A DNA stretch of 64,000 nucleotides, from the NCBI RefSeq assembly GCF_026651875.1, contig NZ_CP104067.1:2790001-2854000 (forward strand), written 5' to 3'. Each line of letters begins with the position of its first letter. Position 1 is the first letter of the stretch. Positions 35,171-43,689 of this stretch are shown piece after piece. A program made the position numbers and the translations under genes. Origin of the DNA: Alicyclobacillus fastidiosus (GTDB lineage: Bacteria; Bacillota; Bacilli; Alicyclobacillales; Alicyclobacillaceae). Under the pieces are notes generated by a model, which saw only the letters and a program-made list of their open reading frames with translations, had not been told where the DNA came from and searched no databases.

Positions 35171-35965
35171 TTGCAACACGTAAACCTTAAATGTTCTTTG
35201 TCACAACTGCAAATCGAAGACCGTTTGAAGTATAGCCCTAACATTGTGGAGCTTCAGCTATTCGAGAATGACATCTCTTCACCGAATTCCATTGTTGAGG
35301 CAATCCAACAGCTCAAAGAGAATAGCGTCAAGGTTTTCCTTCATCACCCCATGAAAGTAAATGGGAAGTTCTTAGATGTCTTGAGTAAAGACCCTGAAGT
35401 CTACGAGTTTTATCGTCTGTCCTGTTCAGTATTGAATGAAATATGCAACTCAGAAGATGTATTTTGTGTTGTGCATCCTCATTACGAGAAATGTGAAAGT
35501 GGAATGGTAGATATTTCTGACGCAGTGAAGATTATTGAATGCTCGAACGCCTTAAAGGAAGCTATTCAGGATGTTCGCACATCTACCTATGACCGTTTTT
35601 TGTGGGAAAACGCACCGAGAGGGATTTTTTCAAGTGCAAATCGCAATTGGCTAACACATGTTGTTGAACCTATACAGCTACCTATTTGTTACGATATAAG
35701 CCACTCGTTTATGTCATTTCGTGGTAACAATTTAGACTTGGAACGAGACCTTAGAAATGCGTTCCCCTTTACTCGCCATTACCATGTTGTAGACAGTGCA
35801 GGAACAGAGGTTCATGATGCAATGTCTTTGGGGCTTGGAGGAATCAATTGGTCAAGATTGAAGCCGTACATTTTGCAAAGGGATTTCATATTTGAGATTG
35901 ATTTACCTAACTATAACGACTGCACCCCTATGATTCAGAGTGCTGTTTATTTTGATTCCATATAA
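35171..35965 (+). CDS. Xylose isomerase-like TIM-barrel protein
   Basis: The 264-residue protein resembles the AP endonuclease 2/sugar phosphate isomerase family. It shows PNIVELQLFENDI, CVVHPHYEK, LWENAPRG, ICYDISHSFM, HVVDSAGTEVHDAMSLG and a terminal FEIDLPNYND segment, with His, Glu and Asp residues at typical metal-binding places. The TTG start with GGGGGTG 5 bases upstream is preferred, since the longer frame would overlap the acetyltransferase. The reaction is unknown. Fifteen bases after its stop an insertion sequence begins. Confidence 0.75.
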   Translation: MQHVNLKCSLSQLQIEDRLKYSPNIVELQLFENDISSPNSIVEAIQQLKENSVKVFLHHPMKVNGKFLDVLSKDPEVYEFYRLSCSVLNEICNSEDVFCVVHPHYEKCESGMVDISDAVKIIECSNALKEAIQDVRTSTYDRFLWENAPRGIFSSANRNWLTHVVEPIQLPICYDISHSFMSFRGNNLDLERDLRNAFPFTRHYHVVDSAGTEVHDAMSLGLGGINWSRLKPYILQRDFIFEIDLPNYNDCTPMIQSAVYFDSI

Positions 35966-35979
35966 TCATGCCTTCTTGA

Positions 35980-37876
35980 AATAGCCTCTCGGCATTGGAA
36001 AGCAGAAAAGCAAGAGAAAGCGGAATATCTTCCAAGAATCCACTGGAAAATTTGCGAGTAACGGTTGAAGCGGCGGTGTTCCTTGAAAAAAGGTATAGCA
36101 AACAGAGCGATGACGGTCCGATTTTCAAAAAGTCATCGCTGGAGATGGTATGATTGGGGTATTCTTAGGCTGACAAGAGTAGCGAACTCAGGTCGAGCGT
36201 ACTTTCTTGGAACCAAGCGTCCATGTGTTGGCACATGGCAATGCCATAGATGCGGACGGTCCACATCATGGTACTGCGATGCTTGGCAGCTTCGAGGAGA
36301 AAATCCTCTTTCGCTCGCTTGTTGCTACGCTCGCAGGTGGTTCTGCGTTTGTAGACATCGTTCCACTCGTTGCTGTTGCGGGCAACGGGTGGAAACAAGC
36401 GAGGATTGTGTTTGGTATATGTGTGTACGCATCTTCCGTAAGGCGAATCGGAACAGGGCGTATCACAAGTTACCACGCCTTTGACAACGAGCGGACAATA
36501 GTATTTTCGGCGACCGCGCGTGTAGTCGTAGCCACGATCTTTCATCTCCAGCCCCTTTTTACAAAACGGAACCCCAGTAGGGGAAAATGTGATGTCATCC
36601 TTGCGAACCCCCTTGCTCCCCGTGCTGCGCAGGTTTAAATCAATGAACGGCTTTACTTTCCGTGACAGCAGGTACTCGTAGATTGGCAGTGCGTCGTGCG
36701 CGGCATCTAAAATGGCTTTGTCCCAGGTGTATTCACGAAAGCGTTCGACGAACTCACGAGCACTGACCACCCAAGAGGTCGCATCATGGCGCGAGGCTCG
36801 TTGAAGTCTGGGGTAAAGTGGCAGGTCGTAAGGACTATCCGCAGCAACAAACGTGTAAAGGTGATAACCGAAGAAGTACCTGTTTCGATAACTGTCCCAG
36901 CCCATGTCACAGTCGGGTTGAGAATAGATACGATAGCATCTGCATGGCACGATACCGAGTTCACGACAGTTACAAAGTCGCTTGTTACGAACTTGGGTAG
37001 CTGTTTGAAGCGGCATTCCGTCACCTGCGATTGACAGTGCGTTCGTGTCGCCCAGTAAGCCTAGAGTGGCAGATACGGTAAGGAACTGCTGTTGAAAGAG
37101 CCCAAGCAATCTGTCAAATGGCTGTGGCTTGGTGGCTGAGCGCTTTTGTAGCTGAGCCATGAGGTTTGCGATTTTGCTATACGCTTTGGTTGGTGCCTTT
37201 ACTCCCTTCTTGCCATCTTTGACTTTCTTTCGATTGAGTCTGAGTTTGGGTGAAAGATTCGCGGAGGTATGAGACCACAGCCGCTTAAAGAAATGGTAGA
37301 AGGTACCGACACCAGGCGTTTTCCCGTACTCAAAGCCACTCAGAATGGCATACAACGGGCAACGATGCAATTGATTGACCCACTCTGTAATCGATGGTTC
37401 TCCGACCTGCAGCATGAGTAGATAGGAACGAAGTAAGTCGGCAGGGTCAATGGACCTTGGACCACGACACGAAAAAGCTCCTTCGAGTAAGCGAAACGTG
37501 TCAGAGAGGTCGGTAATCCAGAACTTCTTAACAAGCGACCAGTCCTTTGCGACAAAGAGGAGCGTGCCATTGCCGTAGTGAATACGAAGTTGTTGCTCAA
37601 CGAACGACTGATACTGCTGATGAGACCGCACCAAGGGTAACATAACGCAACCCCCATTTCGATGAGATAGAGCTGTTAAGCCCTTCTCGGCGATTGTTGG
37701 GGTGATTCTAAAAAGTCAAGTATTATTTGGCGCACAGCGGATTTTCTTTTCATGGTGGTGTTGAATTTCCAATTTTGAATTGTCAAGTGGGGCTGACGAA
37801 CATGGGGGCAAACGAAGAACCCTTCAACAACAGAACCGTTGATGGTTCAGCGAAAATCCAATGCCGAGAGGCTATT
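35980..37876 (-). mobile_element. DDE insertion sequence with AATAGCC ends, copy 1 (intact)
   Basis: The ends are perfect 20-bp inverted repeats: AATAGCCTCTCGGCATTGGA at the left and its reverse complement at 37857-37876. The element carries one complete transposase gene. Two related but diverged copies lie at 49697-51532 and 56125-58007. No clear target duplication was found. Right of it begins repeat d. Confidence 0.88.
36165..37643 (-). CDS. DDE transposase of the AATAGCC-ended element
   Basis: The 492-residue transposase starts MLPLVRSHQQYQSFVEQQL and contains an N-terminal PADLLRSYLLMLQVGEPSI domain, a basic linker, and a catalytic core with SIAGDGMPLQT, AILDAAHDALPIYEYL and RRTTCERSNKRAKED. 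Cysteine pairs around YYCPL and CDTPCSDSPYGRC suggest a zinc site within the core. The superfamily is DDE (IS4/IS5/IS1182-like), but I cannot name the IS family with certainty. This is the only intact copy in the window. Confidence 0.85.
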   Translation of the reverse strand: MLPLVRSHQQYQSFVEQQLRIHYGNGTLLFVAKDWSLVKKFWITDLSDTFRLLEGAFSCRGPRSIDPADLLRSYLLMLQVGEPSITEWVNQLHRCPLYAILSGFEYGKTPGVGTFYHFFKRLWSHTSANLSPKLRLNRKKVKDGKKGVKAPTKAYSKIANLMAQLQKRSATKPQPFDRLLGLFQQQFLTVSATLGLLGDTNALSIAGDGMPLQTATQVRNKRLCNCRELGIVPCRCYRIYSQPDCDMGWDSYRNRYFFGYHLYTFVAADSPYDLPLYPRLQRASRHDATSWVVSAREFVERFREYTWDKAILDAAHDALPIYEYLLSRKVKPFIDLNLRSTGSKGVRKDDITFSPTGVPFCKKGLEMKDRGYDYTRGRRKYYCPLVVKGVVTCDTPCSDSPYGRCVHTYTKHNPRLFPPVARNSNEWNDVYKRRTTCERSNKRAKEDFLLEAAKHRSTMMWTVRIYGIAMCQHMDAWFQESTLDLSSLLLSA

Positions 37877-37881
37877 AAACT

Positions 37882-37971
37882 ATAGGGGGCATAAATCCCA
37901 CAACGGCTTTGTGAAAGCTCTCCATATACATGCAAAGAGTCGGTTCTCAGGTTTGTTGCGTTCTCGGGCAG
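37882..37971 (+). repeat. 90-bp structured intergenic repeat, copy d
   Basis: The copy begins AGGGGGCATAAATCCCA, shows the stem CTTTG (37907-37911)/CAAAG (37933-37937), and ends TTGCGTTCTCGGGCAG at 37971. Its first bases lie 6 bases after the end of the insertion sequence. The 5' block is nearly identical to copy g. Confidence 0.75.
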
Positions 37972-38031
37972 GTTAATTCAAGAAGAAACAGAATTTGTCA
38001 CCAATGATGTTTTGTGTTGGGAGAGTTGAAT

Positions 38032-38238
38032 ATGCCTAATTGCCCCAAATGTGATGGTGAAATGTTTGAAATGGAAAGTGTACCTGTTCAGAACGATCCG
38101 ACCGAACTCTTCGCTGTGAAGTGTTCGAATTGTAATACAGCTATTACGATGTTCCCCCCTTATTGGAATACAACAACAGGGACGACCGTTAGCCAATTAG
38201 ACTATCTGTCGGACTTGTTTCGAAGAAAAAAGAAATGA
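38032..38238 (+). CDS. Small zinc-ribbon protein
   Basis: The 68-residue protein has two CxxC knuckles (CPKC at the N terminus and CSNC about 25 residues later), the pattern of a zinc ribbon, and a basic C-terminal tail (RRKKK). The ATG at 38032 has GGGAGAG 8 bases upstream. It sits alone between repeats d and k. It may bind nucleic acid or protein; no function is evident. Confidence 0.75.
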   Translation: MPNCPKCDGEMFEMESVPVQNDPTELFAVKCSNCNTAITMFPPYWNTTTGTTVSQLDYLSDLFRRKKK

Positions 38239-38322
38239 CAATTAATTCAACTCATCCCCTTGCTGTTCAGGTGCATGGATATTCAGTGTGACGTTCCAGG
38301 ACTTTGTGTCGCTAAAGGGCAG
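38233..38322 (+). repeat. 90-bp structured intergenic repeat, copy k
   Basis: The core TGCATGGATATTCAG starts at 38272 and the copy ends TGTCGCTAAAGGGCAG at 38322, 51 bases apart as in the others. The 5' block is diverged and touches the stop of the zinc-ribbon gene. No clear same-strand gene follows; the next convincing genes are on the opposite strand. Confidence 0.65.
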
Positions 38323-38438
38323 ATTAGATCAATAGTGTGCCTAGCTAAGGGATATCCCGTCTGGGTATGGACAGAGAAGCCTGGCTTACGTCAAGGAAGA
38401 CATTTAAGACCAGGAACATTGGGAGTCCGTCTTAAATT

Positions 38439-38546
38439 TTAGATGCAGTGACAAGTAAGTGCACCAGCTCCGACTGAACAACCGACAGCAGTGCAAGCGT
38501 AAACCGAAGCTCTTGCTCCGACTACGGGGCGAGGGCATTTTTTCAT
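38439..38546 (-). CDS. Possible 35-residue cysteine-rich peptide
   Basis: An ATG overlapping the stop of the lipoprotein gene (ATGA) opens a 35-codon frame, MKKCPRPVVGARASVYAC followed by a Gly/Ala/Val/Cys-rich tail ending LTCHCI. It has five cysteines. The overlap would allow translational coupling, but there is no separate ribosome binding site, so this could equally be the degraded C-terminal end of a longer lipoprotein. Confidence 0.3.
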   Translation of the reverse strand: MKKCPRPVVGARASVYACTAVGCSVGAGALTCHCI

Positions 38547-38698
38547 TGGGATACGTTTCTCGTCGCATTGCCTACAGTGTTTGCAGCACTACGCATTGTG
38601 TTCCCTGCGTTGTTTGTAGCGTTTTGCGCCCCTGGGACACACCCAGTTGCCAACAATAGCGTGATGCCCCCATAGATCACGAGCTTACGAACCTTCAT
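38543..38698 (-). CDS. Small lipoprotein
   Basis: The 51-residue precursor begins MKVRKLVIYGGITLLLATGC, a short lipoprotein signal ending in a lipobox with the cysteine at position 20. The remainder is Asn/Ala/Thr-rich (AGNTMRSAANTVGNATRN). AAAGGAGAC lies about 8 bases before the ATG. It is similar in style to small sporulation lipoproteins of the YhcN type, and its neighbours include a spore protein relic; the assignment is inference. Confidence 0.65.
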   Translation of the reverse strand: MKVRKLVIYGGITLLLATGCVPGAQNATNNAGNTMRSAANTVGNATRNVSQ

Positions 38699-38712
38699 TT
38701 TAGTTGTCTCCT

Positions 38713-38928
38713 TTACAGTAACCCACGAGAGTGACCGGACAAGCTTTGTTCTGCGAATGCAACCAGCCGTGGCGTCATTTCATCGCCGACAGCTCCATTC
38801 AGAGGAGATGATGTGTCTGCGCCGAGTTCCTGTGCTATTTCATACTTCATGCGCTCAATTGCGTTTGCTGATTGATGAACTTCACGACAGCAGGTAAGTT
38901 CTGTGACTCCACCTGTCCTTTTCGTAAC
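38713..38928 (-). pseudogene. Alpha/beta-type small acid-soluble spore protein relic
   Basis: The frame contains [38 protein letters not shown], which closely follows the alpha/beta SASP pattern (MKYEIA-ELG, NG-VGGE-TKRLV-AEQ). The normal N-terminal (L)LVPEA motif is replaced by LTCCREV, and no start codon is available before the internal methionine at 38850, so the gene is probably degraded. Such proteins coat spore DNA and mark the host as an endospore former. Confidence 0.65.
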
Positions 38929-39072
38929 TCAATTCGCTTGAGGGTGTAGGCGGGAGTACATGCACATAATGTTTGTCGGCAACCACTTTACGCTCCCTTC
39001 GAGTGTAATTTTCATTTGTTCGTCGATAATACCCATCGACACCGATCTTGTAGAGTGCAGGGGCTGATGGTT

Positions 39073-39792
39073 ATGATCCGATTACACCGGGATAGAGCGA
39101 TGAACATGGTGCATATTTTGTTAGCTTTCTTCCTTGATGAAGAGTACTTTATCGAGGATCAAGCACAGCAACAGAAAGGTGGTCATAATGACCGTATCCA
39201 CGGATTGATTTGGAAATCATGTGATGCATTGTTCCGTTTGGCGTTAGGAATCAAACCTCTACAACAGGGAAAGTCGGATCTGTTTTGCATTGCTAAGCAC
39301 CGATATCTCGGACGATCGTTGTCCGTTGACGGAATCCGTGTACGTAGGTTTGACCCCATCATCGAGATTCACATGAACAACAAAGTATTGAATCAAGCCA
39401 TACGTGAGCATGGCTCTGTGGTCAGCATGGCAGCCAGGCTAATAAAAGAAACCAAGCAGTCCTTGCCTGTGCTTGCTGATTGTGTTGCTTCCCACAAGTA
39501 TGAAAAAGCAAAAATCCTATATAGTACAACGTTTATCCATCGAGGTGTAGAACGCTTTGGATTTAGCACCTTTCCCATTCAGAGCCAGCCTGCTTACCGT
39601 TTTTTGGAATGGTATTTGCGGAACATTTTTCGTATGACAAACCCAAACGCAAGTTCATTATTTGAGGCTCGTCCAGACATTTTTATCCCCAAAATTGTGG
39701 CGATATCAAAGCATCGCCTCATCCGGGAATACGGAGGACTCCGGGATGGGGGATTCAATTCGCATTCAGCATCTGAAGTATCATCAAACTAA
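39073..39792 (+). CDS. YkoP-like protein
   Basis: The protein of about 239 residues has the block DRIHGLIWKSCDALFRLALG, GRSLSVDGIRVRRFDPIIEIHM and NNKVLNQAIREHGS, which I associate with the YkoP family found next to glycosyltransferase and deacetylase genes in Bacillus. The remainder is mixed alpha/beta without signal peptide. ATG 39073 follows AGGGG by 9 bases; ATG 39067 is also possible. It precedes a lipid and glycolipid gene group, as in Bacillus. The molecular role is unknown. Confidence 0.6.
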   Translation: MIRLHRDRAMNMVHILLAFFLDEEYFIEDQAQQQKGGHNDRIHGLIWKSCDALFRLALGIKPLQQGKSDLFCIAKHRYLGRSLSVDGIRVRRFDPIIEIHMNNKVLNQAIREHGSVVSMAARLIKETKQSLPVLADCVASHKYEKAKILYSTTFIHRGVERFGFSTFPIQSQPAYRFLEWYLRNIFRMTNPNASSLFEARPDIFIPKIVAISKHRLIREYGGLRDGGFNSHSASEVSSN

Positions 39793-39923
39793 CCAAATTT
39801 GTGCGGAAAATACTGATATTCATTCGTTCAATTTTCATATCTCGTTGCTGCTCAACTTATTGGAATAAATCAACAACAATCCGCATACAATATGTCGTTT
39901 TTTTGATGACAGGAGGAGGTAAC

Positions 39924-41009
39924 ATGGTCTACTGGGTATCAGGGCAAATCAACACTGACGTTCAGAGGTGGTTCATGGACGGAGTCCATCAAGTTCTTCA
40001 GAAAAAAGGATACCGCTTCGCTGATCCAGCGGAAAAGGATATTCGGCTCGTTTTCAATTTTGTCGAAGCCAGCTCCCCACGTCCTTTTCGTCGGAAAGCA
40101 CAGGCGACTTATGTTATTTCAGTTGTCGAAACAAACGAGCAGCCACAAGACGTCCTCCGTGCGGCCTACCCGACTTTGATTCGCGCGCTGTCAAACTTAT
40201 TAATTTATATCGTGAACACTGGCGACCACATGGATACATATTTCGTAACGCTTGAACAGGGCTATTATAAAGTGCCTTATGAGATGGGACAGGATGACAA
40301 GTACTTCGAATATATTTTCAAACGCATGGAACCATTGACTTCGTCGAATTTGATCATTAACAACGAATTTGAACCCGACCTACCGGAAGACCTTTGGGAA
40401 GGGGACGATATTACTGAAAAAGTTCGCCTTGCAGCAAAAAAAATCGACGAAATGGATTTGTTCCCCGCAGCATTTCCGATACAGGAAATTCTTCCACCAG
40501 AAGATTTTCGGCATGTCAAGCGACTTTACGGGATCGGTGGGCTGAGCTATGGCAATTTAAGCGCACGAAAAGACGATCGGCGCTTTTGGATGAGCGCGAG
40601 CGGAGTAAACAAAGGGAACTTGAGTCGTATTGGGGAAGACATGCTTCTTGTTAAGCATTTTCATGAAGAGCGCAAAACGATGCAGTTGAGTGTGCCTCCC
40701 AACGTTACACCTCGAAGGGTATCCGTTGACGCCATCGAACATTGGATGATCTATACAGAGCACCCCAAAGTGGGCGCCGTTATTCACATTCATGCGTGGA
40801 TGGATGGGGTTCCTTCGACCCAGATTAATTACCCGTGCGGTACCGTGGAACTCGCCCGCGCAGTAGCACAACTGGTTCGCGAGGAAGATAATCCTGACCG
40901 TGCGATCATTGGACTGAAAAACCACGGTTTAACTATTACAGGTCGAGACCTCGACGATATTTTTGAACGGATTGAAGGCCGAATTATTCCTCAGGTTCCG
41001 ATGTCGTAA
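39924..41009 (+). CDS. Class II aldolase/adducin-family protein with extra N-terminal domain
   Basis: The protein has 361 residues. The C-terminal part (about 185-361) is a class II aldolase/adducin domain with LYGIGGLSYGNLSAR, the metal-binding HPKVGAVIHIHAW and IGLKNHGLTI histidines. The first about 180 residues form an additional domain (RFADPAEKDIRLVFNFVEAS...) not usual for fuculose-phosphate aldolases. AGGAGGAGG stands 4 bases before the ATG, an excellent site. Substrate and role are unknown. It overlaps the convergent dehydrogenase gene by 26 bases at its end. Confidence 0.8.
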   Translation: MVYWVSGQINTDVQRWFMDGVHQVLQKKGYRFADPAEKDIRLVFNFVEASSPRPFRRKAQATYVISVVETNEQPQDVLRAAYPTLIRALSNLLIYIVNTGDHMDTYFVTLEQGYYKVPYEMGQDDKYFEYIFKRMEPLTSSNLIINNEFEPDLPEDLWEGDDITEKVRLAAKKIDEMDLFPAAFPIQEILPPEDFRHVKRLYGIGGLSYGNLSARKDDRRFWMSASGVNKGNLSRIGEDMLLVKHFHEERKTMQLSVPPNVTPRRVSVDAIEHWMIYTEHPKVGAVIHIHAWMDGVPSTQINYPCGTVELARAVAQLVREEDNPDRAIIGLKNHGLTITGRDLDDIFERIEGRIIPQVPMS

Positions 41010-41889
41010 CCGTGGAATTGCTTTGAACGAATGTTGGATGCGGCTCCAAGGTGCGATGTTTGCGATGTTTATGTTTTTCAATCTGGGTTTGAATCGACTG
41101 GCTCCAATCAGGGACAGATAAACGATAATATGATTCAACCAAAGAGGGGAACGCGTAGGCAAGGCGGGCCGCCCAACCCATTCGTTTTGGAACCACTACG
41201 TCTTGTTTACGCTGAATCACCGCCTTATAGATTTGCTTGGCTGTTATTCTCGGTTGTAACACCGGGATTCCAGGCGGTAAGCGATACATTCCGCGGTGAA
41301 GGTAATTCTCGATTAACGGCGTATCGACAGGACCTGGCGTTATCATTTGCACACGTATTCCTTCAGGTTTCAGTTCTTGCCGCAAAGATAAAGCAAGCCC
41401 GCGGAGAGCGTGTTTGGTTGCAGCGTATGCTGCAAAGAAAGGTGGTGTACACGGAACGGACAACGATGAAATGAAGACAATGGTTTTTCGTTCACCATTT
41501 CTGATTAACGGCAAAAATGACTTCGTCACGTTCACGGCACCCCAATAATTCACTTCCATTGCATGCTTGGCGAGGCCACAATCCATCATCTCCACCGGTG
41601 ATAGGTAGAATTCAGCCGCACCGTATATGAGTACATCCACGCGTCCAAATTGGCTTCGAATCTGATTCGCAAGTTGTATTACTTCATCCGGGGATGTAAT
41701 GTCTGCGGGAAATTCTTGAGCCTTTCCTCCGTTCGCACGGATCTCATCGACGGATTCTCGTAAGCGTTCCCTCCCTCTAGCAATCAACAGCGTTTGTGTT
41801 CCTTGTGTAGCAAACAGCAGTGCACTCTCCCTGCCAATACCACTTGAACCCCCAACAATCGCCACCACTTGATTCGCTAATCCGCTCAC
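40984..41889 (-). CDS. Short-chain dehydrogenase/reductase
   Basis: The 301-residue classical-type dehydrogenase carries VGGSSGIGRES (cofactor), DVLIYGAAE in place of NNAG, VFISSLS (catalytic Ser) and YAATK (Tyr and Lys). The GTG at 41889 with AAGGTGG about 8 bases upstream is chosen; the longer open frame upstream lacks domain similarity. Extended C-terminal tails with PGPVDTPL and a basic stretch occur in lipid-acting members. It is close to acyltransferase and glycolipid genes, so a lipid substrate is plausible. Confidence 0.85.
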   Translation of the reverse strand: MSGLANQVVAIVGGSSGIGRESALLFATQGTQTLLIARGRERLRESVDEIRANGGKAQEFPADITSPDEVIQLANQIRSQFGRVDVLIYGAAEFYLSPVEMMDCGLAKHAMEVNYWGAVNVTKSFLPLIRNGERKTIVFISSLSVPCTPPFFAAYAATKHALRGLALSLRQELKPEGIRVQMITPGPVDTPLIENYLHRGMYRLPPGIPVLQPRITAKQIYKAVIQRKQDVVVPKRMGWAARLAYAFPSLVESYYRLSVPDWSQSIQTQIEKHKHRKHRTLEPHPTFVQSNSTVTTSEPEE

Positions 41890-42100
41890 ATGAATTCGCC
41901 ACCTTACTACAAACCATCTATGTTTCAATATACCCAAATTGTGCATTGCACAATCAAATTTACGTTGCGAATCTCGCCTAGCGTGCCGAATCGAATGAGT
42001 CACGCTGTATATGAACATTGGATGACGATGGACGGTATTGGACAGGATATTTGCGGATAAGATCCTCGTTCGATTTCATTCTAAAGGAGCACCATTTTAT

Positions 42101-42718
42101 ATGGTAAACACACGTTTGTTTTTAAAATGCATCATTCAAATGTACTACAAGGCTTCTCACCGAGTCACCGTTAACGGGCTTGAGAAACTACCTGTTAGTG
42201 GTCCCTATATTATCGCCTCGAATCACATTTCCAATCACGACCCGATACTGCTTGGTGTATTCCTGAACCCAACGATTAAATTTATGGCGAAGGACGAGCT
42301 ATTTCGGATTCCTGTACTACGTTCGATTGTAAAAAAACTTAACGCGTTTCCTGTGAAACGTACTGGGATAGGGATTGGTGCAATTCGTTACGCCATTTTG
42401 CTTCTGAAGATGGGCGAGGTTGTCGGAATCTTCCCTGAGGGAACGAGAAATCACAATGGACGTCAGCTTCCTTGGAAACCGGGAGTTGGGTTTATTGCAA
42501 CAAAAGCTAAATTTGTACCAATCGTTCCGATCGCTATTTGTGCTCAACGAGCGAAATTATTCAGACGATTTCAAATCATTGTAGGAGATCCTATCATACC
42601 ATTTCATTCAGATTATCGATTGCTGGCTCAAGATGTGATGCAAATGATCCAAAATTTAAAGAGTTCCGTAGAGCTCAGTTCAACAAGTTGTATCGTGGGT
42701 CAAGAAAGCATACAGTGA
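42101..42718 (+). CDS. 1-acyl-sn-glycerol-3-phosphate acyltransferase (PlsC type)
   Basis: The 205-residue protein has the acyltransferase motifs NHISNHDP (H-x4-D), the substrate-binding FPEGTRN, and a hydrophobic VPIVPIAI strand. It transfers an acyl group to lysophosphatidic acid, or a related acceptor, at the membrane. The ATG at 42101, with AAAGGAGC upstream, is preferred over an earlier in-frame ATG at 42038. It is part of a group with diacylglycerol kinase and glycolipid glycosyltransferases. Confidence 0.88.
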   Translation: MVNTRLFLKCIIQMYYKASHRVTVNGLEKLPVSGPYIIASNHISNHDPILLGVFLNPTIKFMAKDELFRIPVLRSIVKKLNAFPVKRTGIGIGAIRYAILLLKMGEVVGIFPEGTRNHNGRQLPWKPGVGFIATKAKFVPIVPIAICAQRAKLFRRFQIIVGDPIIPFHSDYRLLAQDVMQMIQNLKSSVELSSTSCIVGQESIQ

Positions 42719-42805
42719 GTTTGCGAGCAGCCCGCACAGGCATAGGCTCGATAACCCCTGCTATAGGTTTTCCTTTAGTCGGTGAGAAAACGAATTCGCT
42801 TTTCA

Positions 42806-43660
42806 CTAATACTGATTCTGAAGGGAAGAGGAGGCAATGAGTTCACCATCGGCATGAGCAATCATGTAATCGGGGCAAGTAATCTCGATGCGCTTTCCTT
42901 GCTGCATTGTAATAAAAGTCTCCTTCTCAACGTGCCTTCCCGTATAGACGGAAGGAAGAAGTTTTAAGAAATTCATTTTCCCCAAGTTAGACACGATACA
43001 CACGTCAAGCAAATCGTCGTCGTACTTGGCAGACGGGCAGATTTTCATACCACCTCCATAAAAGGAGCCATTCCCGATGGCGATCATCCACACGTGTGAT
43101 AGAATTACACAATTTCCGTCAATGTTGAGCATCACTTCAGATGGAGTGAATGATTTTAACACAGTAATGGCGCTTAAGGAATATCCAAGTGCCCCGAGGC
43201 TTTTGATGAACATATGCCGATTTATATGATTCGCAACTATTCCGTCAAATCCGATGCCTGCTGCGTTAATAAAGTGCCGTCCGTTAATTTTCGCCACATT
43301 TAAAGACGCTTCCTTAGGGTAACACAGCGTATGCAGTAGGTCTTTGTCGGATTTATTAGCTTCTATCGACCGTGCCAAGTCATTACCTGTACCAAACGGA
43401 AGTATCCCAATCATCACATCTCTGCCAAGCACCCCGTTGACAATTTCATTAACGGTCCCATCTCCACCAACGGCGATCACTCGTTCAAAGTGCGAGCGGG
43501 TTGCCTGCAAAGATACAGTTTCTGCTTCCCCTGAACGGGTCGTAAAGTGTACTTTATAAGGGAAAGTTGTATATTTCTTTAGTTGCCGTTCGAAAGCATC
43601 CCATCGTGATTTGGTTGTTCCTCTTCCGGCTGTGGGATTGACGATAAATAAGGTTTCCAT
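42806..43660 (-). CDS. Diacylglycerol/lipid kinase family protein (DagK/YegS type)
   Basis: The 284-residue protein has the catalytic-domain motifs FIVNPTAGRG at the N terminus, GGDGTVNEIVNG (nucleotide binding) and GILPFGTGNDLAR, followed by a beta-sandwich C-terminal domain. It phosphorylates diacylglycerol or a related lipid, recycling diacylglycerol released by glycolipid or teichoic acid synthesis. The ATG at 43660 with GAAGGGGGCG upstream is selected. It lies 29 bases after the glycosyltransferase gene and is probably co-transcribed. Confidence 0.9.
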   Translation of the reverse strand: METLFIVNPTAGRGTTKSRWDAFERQLKKYTTFPYKVHFTTRSGEAETVSLQATRSHFERVIAVGGDGTVNEIVNGVLGRDVMIGILPFGTGNDLARSIEANKSDKDLLHTLCYPKEASLNVAKINGRHFINAAGIGFDGIVANHINRHMFIKSLGALGYSLSAITVLKSFTPSEVMLNIDGNCVILSHVWMIAIGNGSFYGGGMKICPSAKYDDDLLDVCIVSNLGKMNFLKLLPSVYTGRHVEKETFITMQQGKRIEITCPDYMIAHADGELIASSSLQNQY

Positions 43661-43689
43661 AAGGAACGCCCCCTTCAACATGGATGCGG

